In this document: in pieces, positions 34,081 to 50,068 of the stretch
Position numbering within the stretch: position 1 is the first letter of the stretch
Layout: every line of letters begins with the position of its first letter
Assembly: GCA_026874595.1 (NCBI GenBank)
Contig: CM049306.1
Span: forward strand, 63,370,019-63,434,018
Length of the DNA: 64,000 nucleotides
Direction of reading: 5' to 3'
DNA from: Sipunculus nudus
Lineage: Eukaryota; Annelida; Sipuncula; Golfingiida; Sipunculidae
The notes under the pieces: model-generated
The model's input: the letters and a program-made list of their open reading frames with translations, nothing else
What the model was told of the DNA's origin: nothing
The model's database searches: none
Program-made: the position numbers and the translations under genes

Positions 34081-37000
34081 TATATCATCCACTTAAACCT
34101 TTAGGCTTTATTTTATATATCATGTACTTAAACCCTTAGGATTTATTTTATATATTATGCACTTAAACCTTTAGGATTTATTTTATATATCATGTACTTA
34201 AACCTTGAGGATTTATTTTATAAATCATGCACTTAAACCTTTAGGATTTATTTTATAAATCATGTACTTAAACCTTGAGGATTTATTTTATATATCATGT
34301 ACTTAAACCTTGAGGATTTATTTTATAAATCATGCACTTAAACCTTGAGGATTTATTTTATATATCATGTACTTAAACCTTGAGGATTTATTTTATATAT
34401 CATGCACTTAAACCTTGAGGATTTATTTTATATATCATGTACTTAAACCTTGAGGATTTATTTTATAAATCATGCACTTAAACCTTTAGGATTTATTTTA
34501 TAAATCATGCACTTAAACCTTGAGGATTTATTTTATATATCATGTACTTAAACCTTGAGGATTTATTTTATATATCATGTACTTAAACCTTGAGGATTTA
34601 TTTTATATATCATGTACTTAAACCTTGAGGATTTATTTTATATATCATGTACTTAAACCTTGAGGATTTATTTTATATATCATGTACTTGAACCTTGAGG
34701 ATTTATTTTATATATCATGTACTTAAACCTTGAGGATTTATTTTATATATCATGTACTTAAACCTTGAGGATTTATTTTATATATCATGTACTTAAACCT
34801 TGAGGATTTATATTATATATCATGTACTTAAACCTTGAGGATTTATTTTATATATCATGTACTTAAACCTTGAGGATTTATTTTATATATCATGTACTTA
34901 AACCTTGAGGATTTATTTTATATATCATGTACTTAAACCTTGAGGATTTATTTTATATATCATGTACTTAAACCTTGAGGATTTATTTTATATATCATGT
35001 ACTTAAACCTTGAGGATTTATTTTATATATCATGTACTTAAACCTTGAGGATTTATTTTATATATCATGTACTTAAACCTTGAGGATTTATTTTATAAAT
35101 CATGCACTTAAACCTTGAGGATTTATTTTATATATCATGTACTTAAACCTTGAGGATTTATTTTATATATCATGTACTTAAACCTTGAGGATTTATTTTA
35201 TATATCATGTACTTAAACCTTGAGGATTTATTTTATATATCATGCACTTAAACCTTGAGGATTTATTTTATATATCATGCACTTAAACCTTGAGGATTTA
35301 TTTTATATATCATGTACTTAAACCTTGAGGATTTATTTTATATATCATGTACTTAAACCTTGAGGATTTATTTTATATATCATGCACTTAAACCTTGAGG
35401 ATTTATTTTATATATCATGTACTTAAACCTTGAGGATTTATTTTATAAATCATGCACTTAAACCTTGAGGATTTATTTTATATATCATGCACTTAAACCT
35501 TGAGGATTTATTTTATATATCATGTACTTAAACCTTGAGGATTTATTTTATAAATCATGCACTTAAACCTTGAGGATTTATTTTATATATCATGTACTTA
35601 AACCTTGAGGATTTATTTTATATATCATGTACTTAAACCTTGAGGATTTATTTTATAAATCATGCACTTAAACCTTGAGGATTTATTTTATAAATCATGC
35701 ACTTAAACCTTGAGGATTTATTTTATATATCATGTACTTAAACCTTGAGGATTTATTTTATATATCATGTACTTAAACCTTGAGGATTTATTTTATATAT
35801 CATGTACTTAAACCTTGAGGATTTATTTTATATATCATGGACTTAAACCTTGAGGATTTATTTTATATATCATGGACTTAAACCTTGAGGATTTATTTTA
35901 TATATCATGGACTTAAACCTTGAGGATTTATTTTATATATCATGGACTTAAACCTTGAGGATTTATTTTATATATCATGTACTTAAACCTTGAGGATTTA
36001 TTTTATATATCATGGACTTAAACCTTGAGGATTTATTTTATATATCATGGACTTAAACCTTGAGGATTTATTTTATATATCATGTACTTAAACCTTGAGG
36101 ATTTATTTTATATATCATGTACTTAAACCTTGAGGATTTATTTTATATATCATGTACTTAAACCTTGAGGATTTATTTTATAAATCATGTACTTAAACCT
36201 TGAGGATTTATTTTATATATCATGTACTTAAACCTTGAGGATTTATTTTATATATCATGTACTTAAACCTTGAGGATTTATTTTATATATCATGCACTTA
36301 AACCTTGAGGATTTATTTTATAAATCATGCACTTAAACCTTGAGGATTTATTTTATATATCATGTACTTAAACCTTGAGGATTAATTTTATATATCATGT
36401 ACTTAAACCTTGAGGATTTATTTTATATATCATGTACTTAAACCTTGAGGATTTATTTTATATATCATGTACTTAAACCTTGAGGATTTATTTTATATAT
36501 CATGTACTTAAACCTTGAGGATTTATTTTATAAATCATGTACTTAAACCTTGAGGATTTATTTTATATATCATGTACTTAAACCTTGAGCATTTATTTTA
36601 TATATCATGTACTTAAACCTTGAGGATTTATTTTATAAATCATGTACTTAAACCTTGAGGATTTATTTTATATATCATGTACTTAAACCTTGAGGATTTA
36701 TTTTATATATCATGTACTTAAACCTTGAGGATTTATTTTATAAATCATGCACTTAAACCTTTAGGATTTATTTTATATATCATGTACTTAAACCTTGAGG
36801 ATTTATTTTATATATCATGTACTTAAACCTTGAGGATTTATTTTATAAATCATGCACTTAAACCTTGAGGATTTATTTTATATATCATGTACTTAAACCT
36901 TGAGGATTTATTTTATAAATCATGCACTTAAACCTTGAGGATTTATTTTATAAATCATGCACTTAAACCTTGAGGATTTATTTTATAAATCATGCACTTA

Positions 37001-40000
37001 AACCTTGAGGATTTATTTTATATATCATGTACTTAAACCTTGAGGATTTATTTTATAAATCATGCACTTAAACCTTGAGGATTTATTTTATAAATCATGC
37101 ACTTAAACCTTGAGGATTTATTTTATATATCATGTACTTAAACCTTGAGGATTTATTTTATATATCATGTACTTAAACCTTGAGGATTTATTTTATAAAT
37201 CATGCACTTAAACCTTGAGGATTTATTTTATAAATCATGCACTTAAACCTTGAGGATTTATTTTATATATCATGTACTTAAACCTTGAGGATTTATTTTA
37301 TAAATCATGTACTTAAACCTTGAGGATTTATTTTATATATCATGTACTTAAACCTTGAGGATTTATTTTATATATCATGCACTTAAACCTTGAGGATTTA
37401 TTTTATATATCATGCACTTAAACCTTGAGGATTTATTTTATATATCATGTACTTAAACCTTGAGGATTTATTTTATATATCATGTACTTAAACCTTGAGG
37501 ATTTATTTGATAAATCATGTACTTAAACCTTGAGGATTTATTTGATAAATCATGCACTTACACCTTGAGGATTTATTTTATATATCATGTACTTAAACCT
37601 TGAGGATTTATTTTATATATCATGTACTTAAACCTTGAGGATTTATTTTATATATCATGTACTTAAACCTTGAGGATTTATTTTATATATCATGTACTTA
37701 AACCTTGAGGATTTATTTTATATATCATGTACTTAAACCTTGAGGATTTATTTTATATATCATGTACTTAAACCTTGAGGATTTATTTTATATATCATGT
37801 ACTTAAACCTTGAGGATTTATTTTATATATCATGTACTTAAACCTTGAGGATTTATTTTATATATCATGTACTTAAACCTTGAGGATTTATTTTATATAT
37901 CATGTACTTAAACCTTGAGGATTTATTTTATATATCATGTACTTAAACCTTGAGGATTTATTTTATATATCATGTACTTAAACCTTGAGGATTTATTTTA
38001 TATATCATGTACTTAAACCTTGAGGATTTATTTTATATATCATGTACTTAAACCTTGAGGATTTATTTTATATATCATGTACTTAAACCTTGAGGATTTA
38101 TTTTATATATCATGTACTTAAACCTTGAGGATTTATTTTATAAATCATGCACTTAAACCTTGAGGATTTATTTTATATATCATGTACTTAAACCTTGAGG
38201 ATTTATTTTATAAATCATGCACTTAAACCTTGAGGATTTATTTTATATATCATGTACTTAAACCTTGAGGATTTATTTTATAAATCATGCACTTAAACCT
38301 TGAGGATTTATTTTATATATCATGTACTTAAACCTTGAGGATTTATTTTATAAATCATGCACTTAAACCTTTAGGATTTATTTTATATATCATGTACTTA
38401 AACCTTGAGGATTTATTTTATATATCATGCACTTAAACCTTGAGGATTTATTTTATATATCATGTACTTAAACCTTGAGGATTTATTTTATATATCATGC
38501 ACTTAAACCTTGAGGATTTATTTTATATATCATGTACTTAAACCTTGAGGATTTATTTTATATATCATGTACTTAAACCTTGAGGATTTATTTTATATAT
38601 CATGCACTTAAACCTTGAGGATTTATTTTATATATCATGCACTTAAACCTTGAGGATTTATTTTATATATCATGCACTTAAACCTTGAGGATTTATATTA
38701 TATATCATGTACTTAAACCTTGAGGATTTATTTTATATATCATGTACTTAAACCTTGAGGATTTATTTTATATATCATGTACTTAAACCTTGAGGATTTA
38801 TTTTATATATCATGTACTTAAACCTTGAGGATTTATTTTATAAATCATGCACTTAAACCTTTAGGATTTATTTTATATATCATGTACTTAAACCTTGAGG
38901 ATTTATTTTATATATCATGTACTTAAACCTTGAGGATTTATTTTATATATCATGTACTTAAACCTTGAGGATTTATTTTATATATCATGTACTTAAACCT
39001 TGAGGATTTATTTTATATATCATGCACTTAAACCTTGAGGATTTATTTTATAAATCATGCACTTAAACCTTTAGGATTTATTTTATATATCATGTACTTA
39101 AACCTTGAGGATTTATTTTATATATCATGCACTTAAACCTTGAGGATTTATTTTATAAATCATGCACTTAAACCTTTAGGATTTATTTTATATATCATGT
39201 ACTTAAACCTTGAGGATTTATTTTATATATCATGTACTTAAACCTTGAGGATTTATTTTATATATCATGTACTTAAACCTTGAGGATTTATTTTATATAT
39301 CATGCACTTAAACCTTGAGGATTTATTTTATATATCATGCACTTAAACCTTGAGGATTTATTTTATAAATCATGCACTTAAACCTTTAGGATTTATTTTA
39401 TAAATCATGTACTTAAACCTTGAGGATTTATTTTATATATCATGTACTTAAACCTTGAGGATTTATTTTATATATCATGTACTTAAACCTTTAGGATTTA
39501 TTTTATATATCATGTACTTAAACCTTGAGGATTTATTTTATATATCATGTACTTAAACCTTGAGGATTTATTTTATATATCATGTACTTAAACCTTGAGG
39601 ATTTATTTTATATATCATGCACTTAAACCTTGAGGATTTATTTTATATATCATGTACTTAAACCTTTAGGATTTATTTTATATATCATGTACTTAAACCT
39701 TGAGGATTTATTTTATATATCATGCACTTAAACCTTGAGGATTTATTTTATAAATCATGCACTTAAACCTTTAGGATTTATTTTATAAATCATGTACTTA
39801 AACCTTGAGGATTTATTTTATATATCATGTACTTAAACCTTGAGGATTTATTTTATATATCATGCACTTAAACCTTGAGGATTTATTTTATAAATCATGC
39901 ACTTAAACCTTTAGGATTTATTTTATATATCATGTACTTAAACCTTGAGGATTTATTTTATATATCATGTACTTAAACCTTGAGGATTTATTTTATATAT

Positions 40001-43000
40001 CATGTACTTAAACCTTGAGGATTTATTTTATATATCATGCACTTAAACCTTGAGGATTTATTTTATATATCATGCACTTAAACCTTGAGGATTTATTTTA
40101 TATATCATGTACTTAAACCTTGAGGATTTATTTTATATATCATGTACTTAAACCTTGAGGATTTATTTTATATATCATGTACTTAAACCTTGAGGATTTA
40201 TTTTATATATCATGTACTTAAACCTTGAGGATTTATTTTATATATCATGTACTTAAACCTTGAGGATTTATTTTATAAATCATGCACTTAAACCTTGAGG
40301 ATTTATTTTATATATCATGCACTTAAACCTTGAGGATTTATTTTATATATCATGTACTTAAACCTTGAGGATTTATTTTATATATCATGTACTTAAACCT
40401 TGAGGATTTATTTTATATATCATGTACTTAAACCTTGAGGATTTATTTTATATATCATGTACTTAAACCTTGAGGATTTATTTTATATATCATGTACTTA
40501 AACCTTGAGGATTTATTTTATATATCATGTACCTAAACCTTGAGGATTTATTTTATATATCATGTACTTAAACCTTGAGGATTTATTTTATATATCATGT
40601 ACTTAAACCTTGAGGATTTATTTTATATATCATGTACTTAAACCTTGAGGATTTATTTTATATATCATGTACTTAAACCTTGAGGATTTATTTTATATAT
40701 CATGTACTTAAACCTTGAGGATTTATTTTATATATCATGTACTTAAACCTTGAGGATTTATTTTATATATCATGTACTTAAACCTTGAGGATTTATTTTA
40801 TAAATCATGCACTTAAACCTTGAGGATTTATTTTATATATCATGTACTTAAACCTTGAGGATTTATTTTATAAATCATGCACTTAAACCTTTAGGATTTA
40901 TTTTATATATCATGCACTTAAACCTTGAGGATTTATTTTATATATCATGTACTTAAACCTTGAGGATTTATTTTATATATCATGCACTTAAACCTTGAGG
41001 ATTTATTTTATATATCATGTACTTAAACCTTGAGGATTTATTTTATATATCATGCACTTAAATCTTGAGGATTTATTTTATATATCATGTACTTAAACCT
41101 TGAGGATTTATTTTATATATCATGTACTTAAACCTTGAGGATTTATTTTATATATCATGTACTTAAACCTTGAGGATTTATTTTATATATCATGTACTTA
41201 AACCTTGAGGATTTATTTTATAAATCATGCACTTAAACCTTGAGGATTTATTTTATATATCATGTACTTAAACCTTGAGGATTTATTTTATATATCATGT
41301 ACTTAAACCTTGAGGATTTATTTTATATATCATGTACTTAAACCTTGAGGATTTATTTTATATATCATGTACTTAAACCTTGAGGATTTATATTATAAAT
41401 CATGTACTTAAACCTTGAGGATTTATTTTATATATCATGTACTTAAACCTTGAGGATTTATTTTATAAATCATGTACTTAAACCTTGAGGATTTATTTTA
41501 TATATCATGTACTTAAACCTTGAGGATTTATTTTATATATCATGTACTTAAACCTTGAGGATTTATTTTATATATCATGTACTTAAACCTTGAGGATTTA
41601 TTTTATATATCATGTACTTAAACCTTGAGGATTTATTTTATATATCATGTACTTAAACCTTGAGGATTTATTTTATATATCATGTACTTAAACCTTGAGG
41701 ATTTATTTTATATATCATGTACTTAAACCTTGAGGATTTATTTTATATATCATGTACTTAAACCTTGAGGATTTATTTTATATATCATGTACTTAAACCT
41801 TGAGGATTTATTTTATATATCATGTACTTAAACCTTGAGGATTTATTTTATATATCATGTACTTAAACCTTGAGGATTTATTTTATATATCATGTACTTA
41901 AACCTTGAGGATTTATTTTATATATCATGTACTTAAACCTTGAGGATTTATTTTATATATCATGTACTTAAACCTTGAGGATTTATTTTATATATCATGT
42001 ACTTAAACCTTGAGGATTTATTTTATATATCATGTACTTAAACCTTGAGGATTTATTTTATAAATCATGTACTTAAACCTTGAGGATTTATTTTATATAT
42101 CATGTACTTAAACCTTGAGGATTTATTTTATATATCATGTACTTAAACCTTGAGGATTTATTTTATATATCATGTACTTAAACCTTGAGGATTTATTTTA
42201 TATATCATGTACTTAAACCTTGAGGATTTATTTTATATATCATGTACTTAAACCTTGAGGATTTATTTTATATATCATGTACTTAAACCTTGAGGATTTA
42301 TTTTATATATCATGTACTTAAACCTTGAGGATTTATTTTATATATCATGCACTTAAACCTTGAGGATTTATTTTATATATCATGTACTTAAACCTTGAGG
42401 ATTTATTTTATAAATCATGCACTTAAACCTTGAGGATTTATTTTATATATCATGCACTTAAACCTTGAGGATTTATTTTATATATGATGCACTTAAACCT
42501 TGAGGATTTATTTTATATATCATGTACTTAAACCTTGAGGATTTATTTTATATATCATGTACTTAAACCTTGAGGATTTATTTTATAAATCATGTACTTA
42601 AACCTTGAGGATTTATTTTATATATCATGTACTTAAACCTTGAGGATTTATTTTATATATCATGTACTTAAACCTTGAGGATTTATTTTATAAATCATGT
42701 ACTTAAACCTTGAGGATTTATTTTATATATCATGTACTTAAACCTTGAGGATTTATTTTATAAATCATGCACTTAAACCTTGAGGATTTATTTTATATAT
42801 CATGGACTTAAACCTTGAGGATTTATTTTATATATCATGGACTTAAACCTTGAGGATTTATTTTATATATCATGGACTTAAACCTTGAGGATTTATTTTA
42901 TATATCATGTACTTAAACCTTGAGGATTTATTTTATAAATCATGCACTTAAACCTTGAGGATTTATTTTATATATCATGCACTTAAACCTTGAGGATTTA

Positions 43001-46000
43001 TTTTATATATCATGCACTTAAACCTTGAGGATTTATTTTATATATCATGCACTTAAACCTTGAGGATTTATTTTATATATCATGTACTTAAACCTTGAGG
43101 ATTTATTTTATATATCATGCACTTAAACCTTTAGGATTTATTTTATATATCATGTACTTAAACCTTGAGGATTTATTTTATATATCATGTACTTAAACCT
43201 TGAGGATTTATTTTATAAATCATGCACTTAAACCTTTAGGATTTATTTTATATATCATGTACTTAAACCTTGAGGATTTATTTTATATATCATGTACTTA
43301 AACCTTGAGGATTTATTTTATATATCATGTACTTAAACCTTGAGGATTTATTTTATATATCATGTACTTAAACCTTGAGGATTTATTTTATATATCATGT
43401 ACTTAAACCTTGAGGATTTATTTTATATATCATGCACTTAAACCTTGAGGATTTATTTTATATATCATGTACTTAAACCTTGAGGATTTATTTTATATAT
43501 CATGCACTTAAACCTTGAGGATTTATTTTATAAATCATGCACTTAAACCTTGAGGATTTATTTTATATATCATGCACTTAAACCTTGAGGATTTATTTTA
43601 TATATCATGTACTTAAACCTTGAGGATTTATTTTATATATCATGTACTTAAACCTTGAGGATTTATTTTATATATCATGTACTTAAACCTTGAGGATTTA
43701 TTTTATATATCATGTACTTGAACCTTGAGGATTTATTTTATATATCATGTACTTAAACCTTGAGGATTTATTTTATATATCATGTACTTAAACCTTGAGG
43801 ATTTATTTTATATATCATGTACTTAAACCTTGAGGATTTATTTTATAAATCATGTACTTAAACCTTGAGGATTTATTTTATATATCATGGACTTAAACCT
43901 TGAGGATTTATTTTATATATCATGTACTTAAACCTTGAGGATTTATTTTATAAATCATGTACTTAAACCTTGAGGATTTATTTTATATATCATGTACTTA
44001 AACCTTTAGGATTTATTTTATATATCATGCACTTAAACCTTGAGGATTTATTTTATATATCATGTACTTAAACCTTGAGGATTTATTTTATATATCATGT
44101 ACTTAAACCTTGAGGATTTATTTTATATATCATGTACTTAAACCTTGAGGATTTATTTTATATATCATGCACTTAAACCTTGAGGATTTATTTTATATAT
44201 CATGCACTTAAACCTTGAGGATTTATTTTATATATCATGCACTTAAACCTTGAGGATTTATTTTATATATCATGCACTTAAACCTTGAGGATTTATTTTA
44301 TATATCATGGACTTAAACCTTGAGGATTTATTTTATATATCATGGACTTAAACCTTGAGGATTTATTTTATATATCATGGACTTAAACCTTGAGGATTTA
44401 TTTTATATATCATGTACTTAAACCTTGAGGATTTATTTTATATATCATGTACTTAAACCTTGAGGATTTATTTTATATATCATGCACTTAAACCTTGAGG
44501 ATTTATTTTATATATCATGCACTTAAACCTTGAGGATTTATATTATATATCATGTACTTAAACCTTGAGGATTTATTTTATATATCATGTACTTAAACCT
44601 TGAGGATTTATTTTATATATCATGCACTTAAACCTTGAGGATTTATTTTATATATCATGTACTTAAACCTTGAGGATTTATTTTATATATCATGTACTTA
44701 AACCTTGAGGATTTATTTTATATATCATGTACTTAAACCTTGAGGATTTATTTTATATATCATGTACTTAAACCTTGAGGATTTATTTTATATATCATGT
44801 ACTTAAACCTTGAGGATTTATTTTATATATCATGTACTTAAACCTTGAGGATTTATTTTATATATCATGCACTTAAACCTTGAGGATTTATTTTATAAAT
44901 CATGCACTTAAACCTTGAGGATTTATTTTATATATCATGTACTTAAACCTTGAGGATTTATTTTATATATCATGTACTTAAACCTTGAGGATTTATTTTA
45001 TATATCATGTACTTAAACCTTGAGGATTTATTTTATATATCATGCACTTAAACCTTGAGGATTTATTTTATATATCATGCACTTAAACCTTGAGGATTTA
45101 TTTTATATATCATGTACTTAAACCTTGAGGATTTATTTTATATATCATGTACTTAAACCTTGAGGATTTATTTTATATATCATGCACTTAAACCTTGAGG
45201 ATTTATTTTATATATCATGTACTTAAACCTTGAGGATTTATTTTATATATCATGTACTTAAACCTTGAGGATTTATTTTATATATCATGTACTTAAACCT
45301 TGAGGATTTATTTTATATATCATGTACTTAAACCTTGAGGATTTATTTTATATATCATGTACTTAAACCTTGAGGATTTATTTTATATATCATGTACTTA
45401 AACCTTGAGGATTTATTTTATATATCATGTACTTAAACCTTGAGGATTTATTTTATATATCATGTACTTAAACCTTGAGGATTTATTTTATATATCATGT
45501 ACTTAAACCTTGAGGATTTATTTTATATATCATGTACTTAAACCTTGAGGATTTATTTTATATATCATGTACTTAAACCTTGAGGATTTATTTTATAAAT
45601 CATGCACTTAAACCTTGAGGATTTATTTTATAAATCATGCACTTAAACCTTGAGGATTTATTTTATATATCATGCACTTAAACCTTGAGGATTTATTTTA
45701 TAAATCATGTACTTAAACCTTGAGGATTTATTTTATATATCATGTACTTAAACCTTGAGGATTTATTTTATATATCATGTACTTAAACCTTGAGGATTTA
45801 TTTTATATATCATGTACTTAAACCTTGAGGATTTATTTTATAAATCATGCACTTAAACCTTGAGGATTTATTTTATATATCATGTACTTAAACCTTGAGG
45901 ATTTATTTTATAAATCATGCACTTAAACCTTGAGGATTTATTTTATATATCATGTACTTAAACCTTGAGGATTTATTTTATATATCATGTACTTAAACCT

Positions 46001-49000
46001 TGAGGATTTATTTTATATATCATGTACTTAAACCTTGAGGATTTATTTTATATATCATGTACTTAAACCTTGAGGATTTATTTTATATATCATGTACTTA
46101 AACCTTGAGGATTTATTTTATATATCATGTACTTAAACCTTGAGGATTTATTTTATATATCATGTACTTAAACCTTGAGGATTTATTTTATATATCATGT
46201 ACTTAAACCTTGAGGATTTATTTTATATATCATGTACTTAAACCTTGAGGATTTATTTTATATATCATGTACTTAAACCTTGAGGATTTATTTTATATAT
46301 CATGTACTTAAACCTTGAGGATTTATTTTATATATCATGTACTTAAACCTTGAGGATTTATTTTATATATCATGTACTTAAACCTTGAGGATTTATTTTA
46401 TATATCATGTACTTAAACCTTGAGGATTTATTTTATATATCATGTACTTAAACCTTGAGGATTTATTTTATATATCATGTACTTAAACCTTCAGGATTTA
46501 TTTTATATATCATGTACTTAAACCTTCAGGATTTATTTTATAAATCATGCACTTAAACCTTGAGGATTTATTTTATATATCATGCACTTAAACCTTCAGG
46601 ATTTATTTTATAAATCATGCACTTAAACCTTGAGGATTTATTTTATATATCATGCACTTAAACCTTGAGGATTTATTTTATATATCATGTACTTAAACCT
46701 TGAGGATTTATTTTATATATCATGTACTTAAACCTTGAGGATTTATTTTATATATCATGTACTTAAACCTTGAGGATTTATTTTATATATCATGTACTTA
46801 AACCTTGAGGATTTATTTTATATATCATGTACTTAAACCTTGAGGATTTATTTTATATATCATGTACTTAAACCTTGAGGATTTATTTTATATATCATGT
46901 ACTTAAACCTTGAGGATTTATTTTATATATCATGTACTTAAACCTTCAGGATTTATTTTATAAATCATGCACTTAAACCTTCAGGATTTATTTTATATAT
47001 CATGCACTTAAACCTTGAGGATTTATTTTATAAATCATGCACTTAAACCTTGAGGATTTATTTTATATATCATGCACTTAAACCTTGAGGATTTATTTTA
47101 TATATCATGTACTTAAACCTTGAGGATTTATTTTATATATCATGTACTTAAACCTTGAGGATTTATTTTATATATCATGTACTTAAACCTTGAGGATTTA
47201 TTTTATATATCATGTACTTAAACCTTGAGGATTTATTTTATATATCATGTACTTAAACCTTGAGGATTTATTTTATATATCATGTACTTAAACCTTGAGG
47301 ATTTATTTTATATATCATGTACTTAAACCTTGAGGATTTATTTTATATATCATGTACTTAAACCTTGAGGATTTATTTTATATATCATGTACTTAAACCT
47401 TGAGGATTTATTTTATAAATCATGCACTTAAACCTTGAGGATTTATTTTATATATCATGTACTTAAACCTTGAGGATTTATTTTATATATCATGTACTTA
47501 AACCTTGAGGATTTATTTTATAAATCATGCACTTAAACCTTGAGGATTTATTTTATATATCATGCACTTAAACCTTGAGGATTTATTTTATATATCATGT
47601 ACTTAAACCTTGAGGATTTATTTTATATATCATGTACTTAAACCTTGAGGATTTATTTTATATATCATGTACTTAAACCTTGAGGATTTATTTTATATAT
47701 CATGTACTTAAACCTTGAGGATTTATTTTATATATCATGCACTTAAACCTTGAGGATTTATTTTATATATCATGTACTTAAACCTTGAGGATTTATTTTA
47801 TATATCATGTACTTAAACCTTGAGGATTTATTTTATATATCATGCACTTAAACCTTGAGGATTTATTTTATATATCATGTACTTAAACCTTGAGGATTTA
47901 TTTTATATATCATGTACTTAAACCTTGAGGATTTATTTTATATATCATGCACTTAAACCTTGAGGATTTATTTTATATATCATGTACTTAAACCTTGAGG
48001 ATTTATTTTATATATCATGTACTTAAACCTTGAGGATTTATTTTATATATCATGCACTTAAACCTTGAGGATTTATTTTATATATCATGTACTTAAACCT
48101 TGAGGATTTATTTTATATATCATGTACTTAAACCTTGAGGATTTATTTTATATATCATGTACTTAAACCTTGAGGATTTATTTTATATATCATGCACTTA
48201 AACCTTGAGGATTTATTTTATAAATCATGCACTTAAACCTTGAGGATTTATTTTATATATCATGTACTTAAACCTTGAGGATTTATTTTATATATCATGT
48301 ACTTAAACCTTGAGGATTTATTTTATATATCATGTACTTAAACCTTGAGGATTTATTTTATATATCATGTACTTAAACCTTGAGGATTTATTTTATATAT
48401 CATGTACTTAAACCTTGAGGATTTATTTTATATATCATGCACTTAAACTTTGAGGATTTATTTTATATATCATGCACTTAAACCTTGAGGATTTATTTTA
48501 TATATCATGTACTTAAACCTTGAGGATTTATTTTATAAATCATGCACTTAAACCTTGAGGATTTATTTTATATATCATGTACTTAAACCTTGAGGATTTA
48601 TTTTATATATCATGTACTTAAACCTTGAGGATTTATTTTATATATCATGTACTTAAACCTTGAGGATTTATTTTATATATCATGTACTTAAACCTTGAGG
48701 ATTTATTTTATAAATCATGTACTTAAACCTTGAGGATTTATTTTATATATCATGTACTTAAACCTTGAGGATTTATTTTATATATCATGTACTTAAACCT
48801 TGAGGATTTATTTTATATATCATGTACTTAAACCTTGAGGATTTATTTTATATATCATGTACTTAAACCTTGAGGATTTATTTTATATATCATGTACTTA
48901 AACCTTGAGGATTTATTTTATATATCATGTACTTAAACCTTGAGGATTTATTTTATATATCATGTACTTAAACCTTGAGGATTTATTTTATATATCATGT

Positions 49001-50030
49001 ACTTAAACCTTGAGGATTTATTTTATAAATCATGCACTTAAACCTTGAGGATTTATTTTATATATCATGTACTTAAACCTTGAGGATTTATTTTATATAT
49101 CATGTACTTAAACCTTGAGGATTTATTTTATATATCATGTACTTAAACCTTGAGGATTTATTTTATAAATCATGTACTTAAACCTTGAGGATTTATTTTA
49201 TATATCATGTACTTAAACCTTGAGGATTTATTTTATATATCATGCACTTAAACCTTGAGGATTTATTTTATATATCATGCACTTAAACCTTGAGGATTTA
49301 TTTTATATATCATGCACTTAAACCTTTAGGATTTATTTTATAAATCATGTACTTAAACCTTGAGGATTTATTTTATATATCATGTACTTAAACCTTGAGG
49401 ATTTATTTTATATATCATGTACTTAAACCTTGAGGATTTATTTTATATATCATGTACTTAAACCTTGAGGATTTATTTTATATATCATGTACTTAAACCT
49501 TGAGGATTTATTTTATATATCATGTACTTAAACCTTGAGGATTTATTTTATATATCATGTACTTAAACCTTGAGGATTTATTTTATATATCATGTACTTA
49601 AACCTTGAGGATTTATTTTATATATCATGTACTTAAACCTTGAGGATTTATTTTATATATCATGCACTTAAACCTTGAGGATTTATTTTATATATCATGT
49701 ACTTAAACCTTGAGGATTTATTTTATATATCATGTACTTAAACCTTGAGGATTTATTTTATATATCATGTACTTAAACCTTGAGGATTTATTTTATAAAT
49801 CATGCACTTAAACCTTGAGGATTTATTTTATATATCATGTACTTAAACCTTGAGGATTTATTTTATATATCATGTACTTAAACCTTGAGGATTTATTTTA
49901 TATATCATGTACTTAAACCTTGAGGATTTATTTTATATATCATGTACTTAAACCTTGAGGATTTATTTTATATATCATGTACTTAAACTTTGAGGATTTA
50001 TTTTATATATCATGCACTTAAACCTTGAGG
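34081..50030. repeat. 35-bp satellite array, ~456 units, 16 kb
   Basis: The unit is 35 bp, about 23% GC in the consensus and without CpG. It contains ACTTAAACCTTGAGGATTTA followed by TTTTATATATCATGT. Nearly all units are full length and in one orientation. Variation is concentrated at three sites: TATAT/TAAAT, CATGT/CATGC/CATGG, and TTGAGG/TTTAGG/TTCAGG. Units with TAAAT usually carry CATGC. Divergence is greater at the left edge; the right edge is abrupt. Because 35 is not a multiple of three and all frames contain stops, no protein is possible. The plus-strand TTTATT in most units is AATAAA on the FGD-like gene's sense strand. Confidence 0.97.
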
Positions 50031-50068
50031 TTTGCCTAGGCAATCCGAAACACAAGTGGCGTCAGCTG

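Noticed and set aside
34081..50030. CRISPR array
   Set aside because: The units are contiguous with no unique spacers and the context is eukaryotic. It is a head-to-tail satellite.
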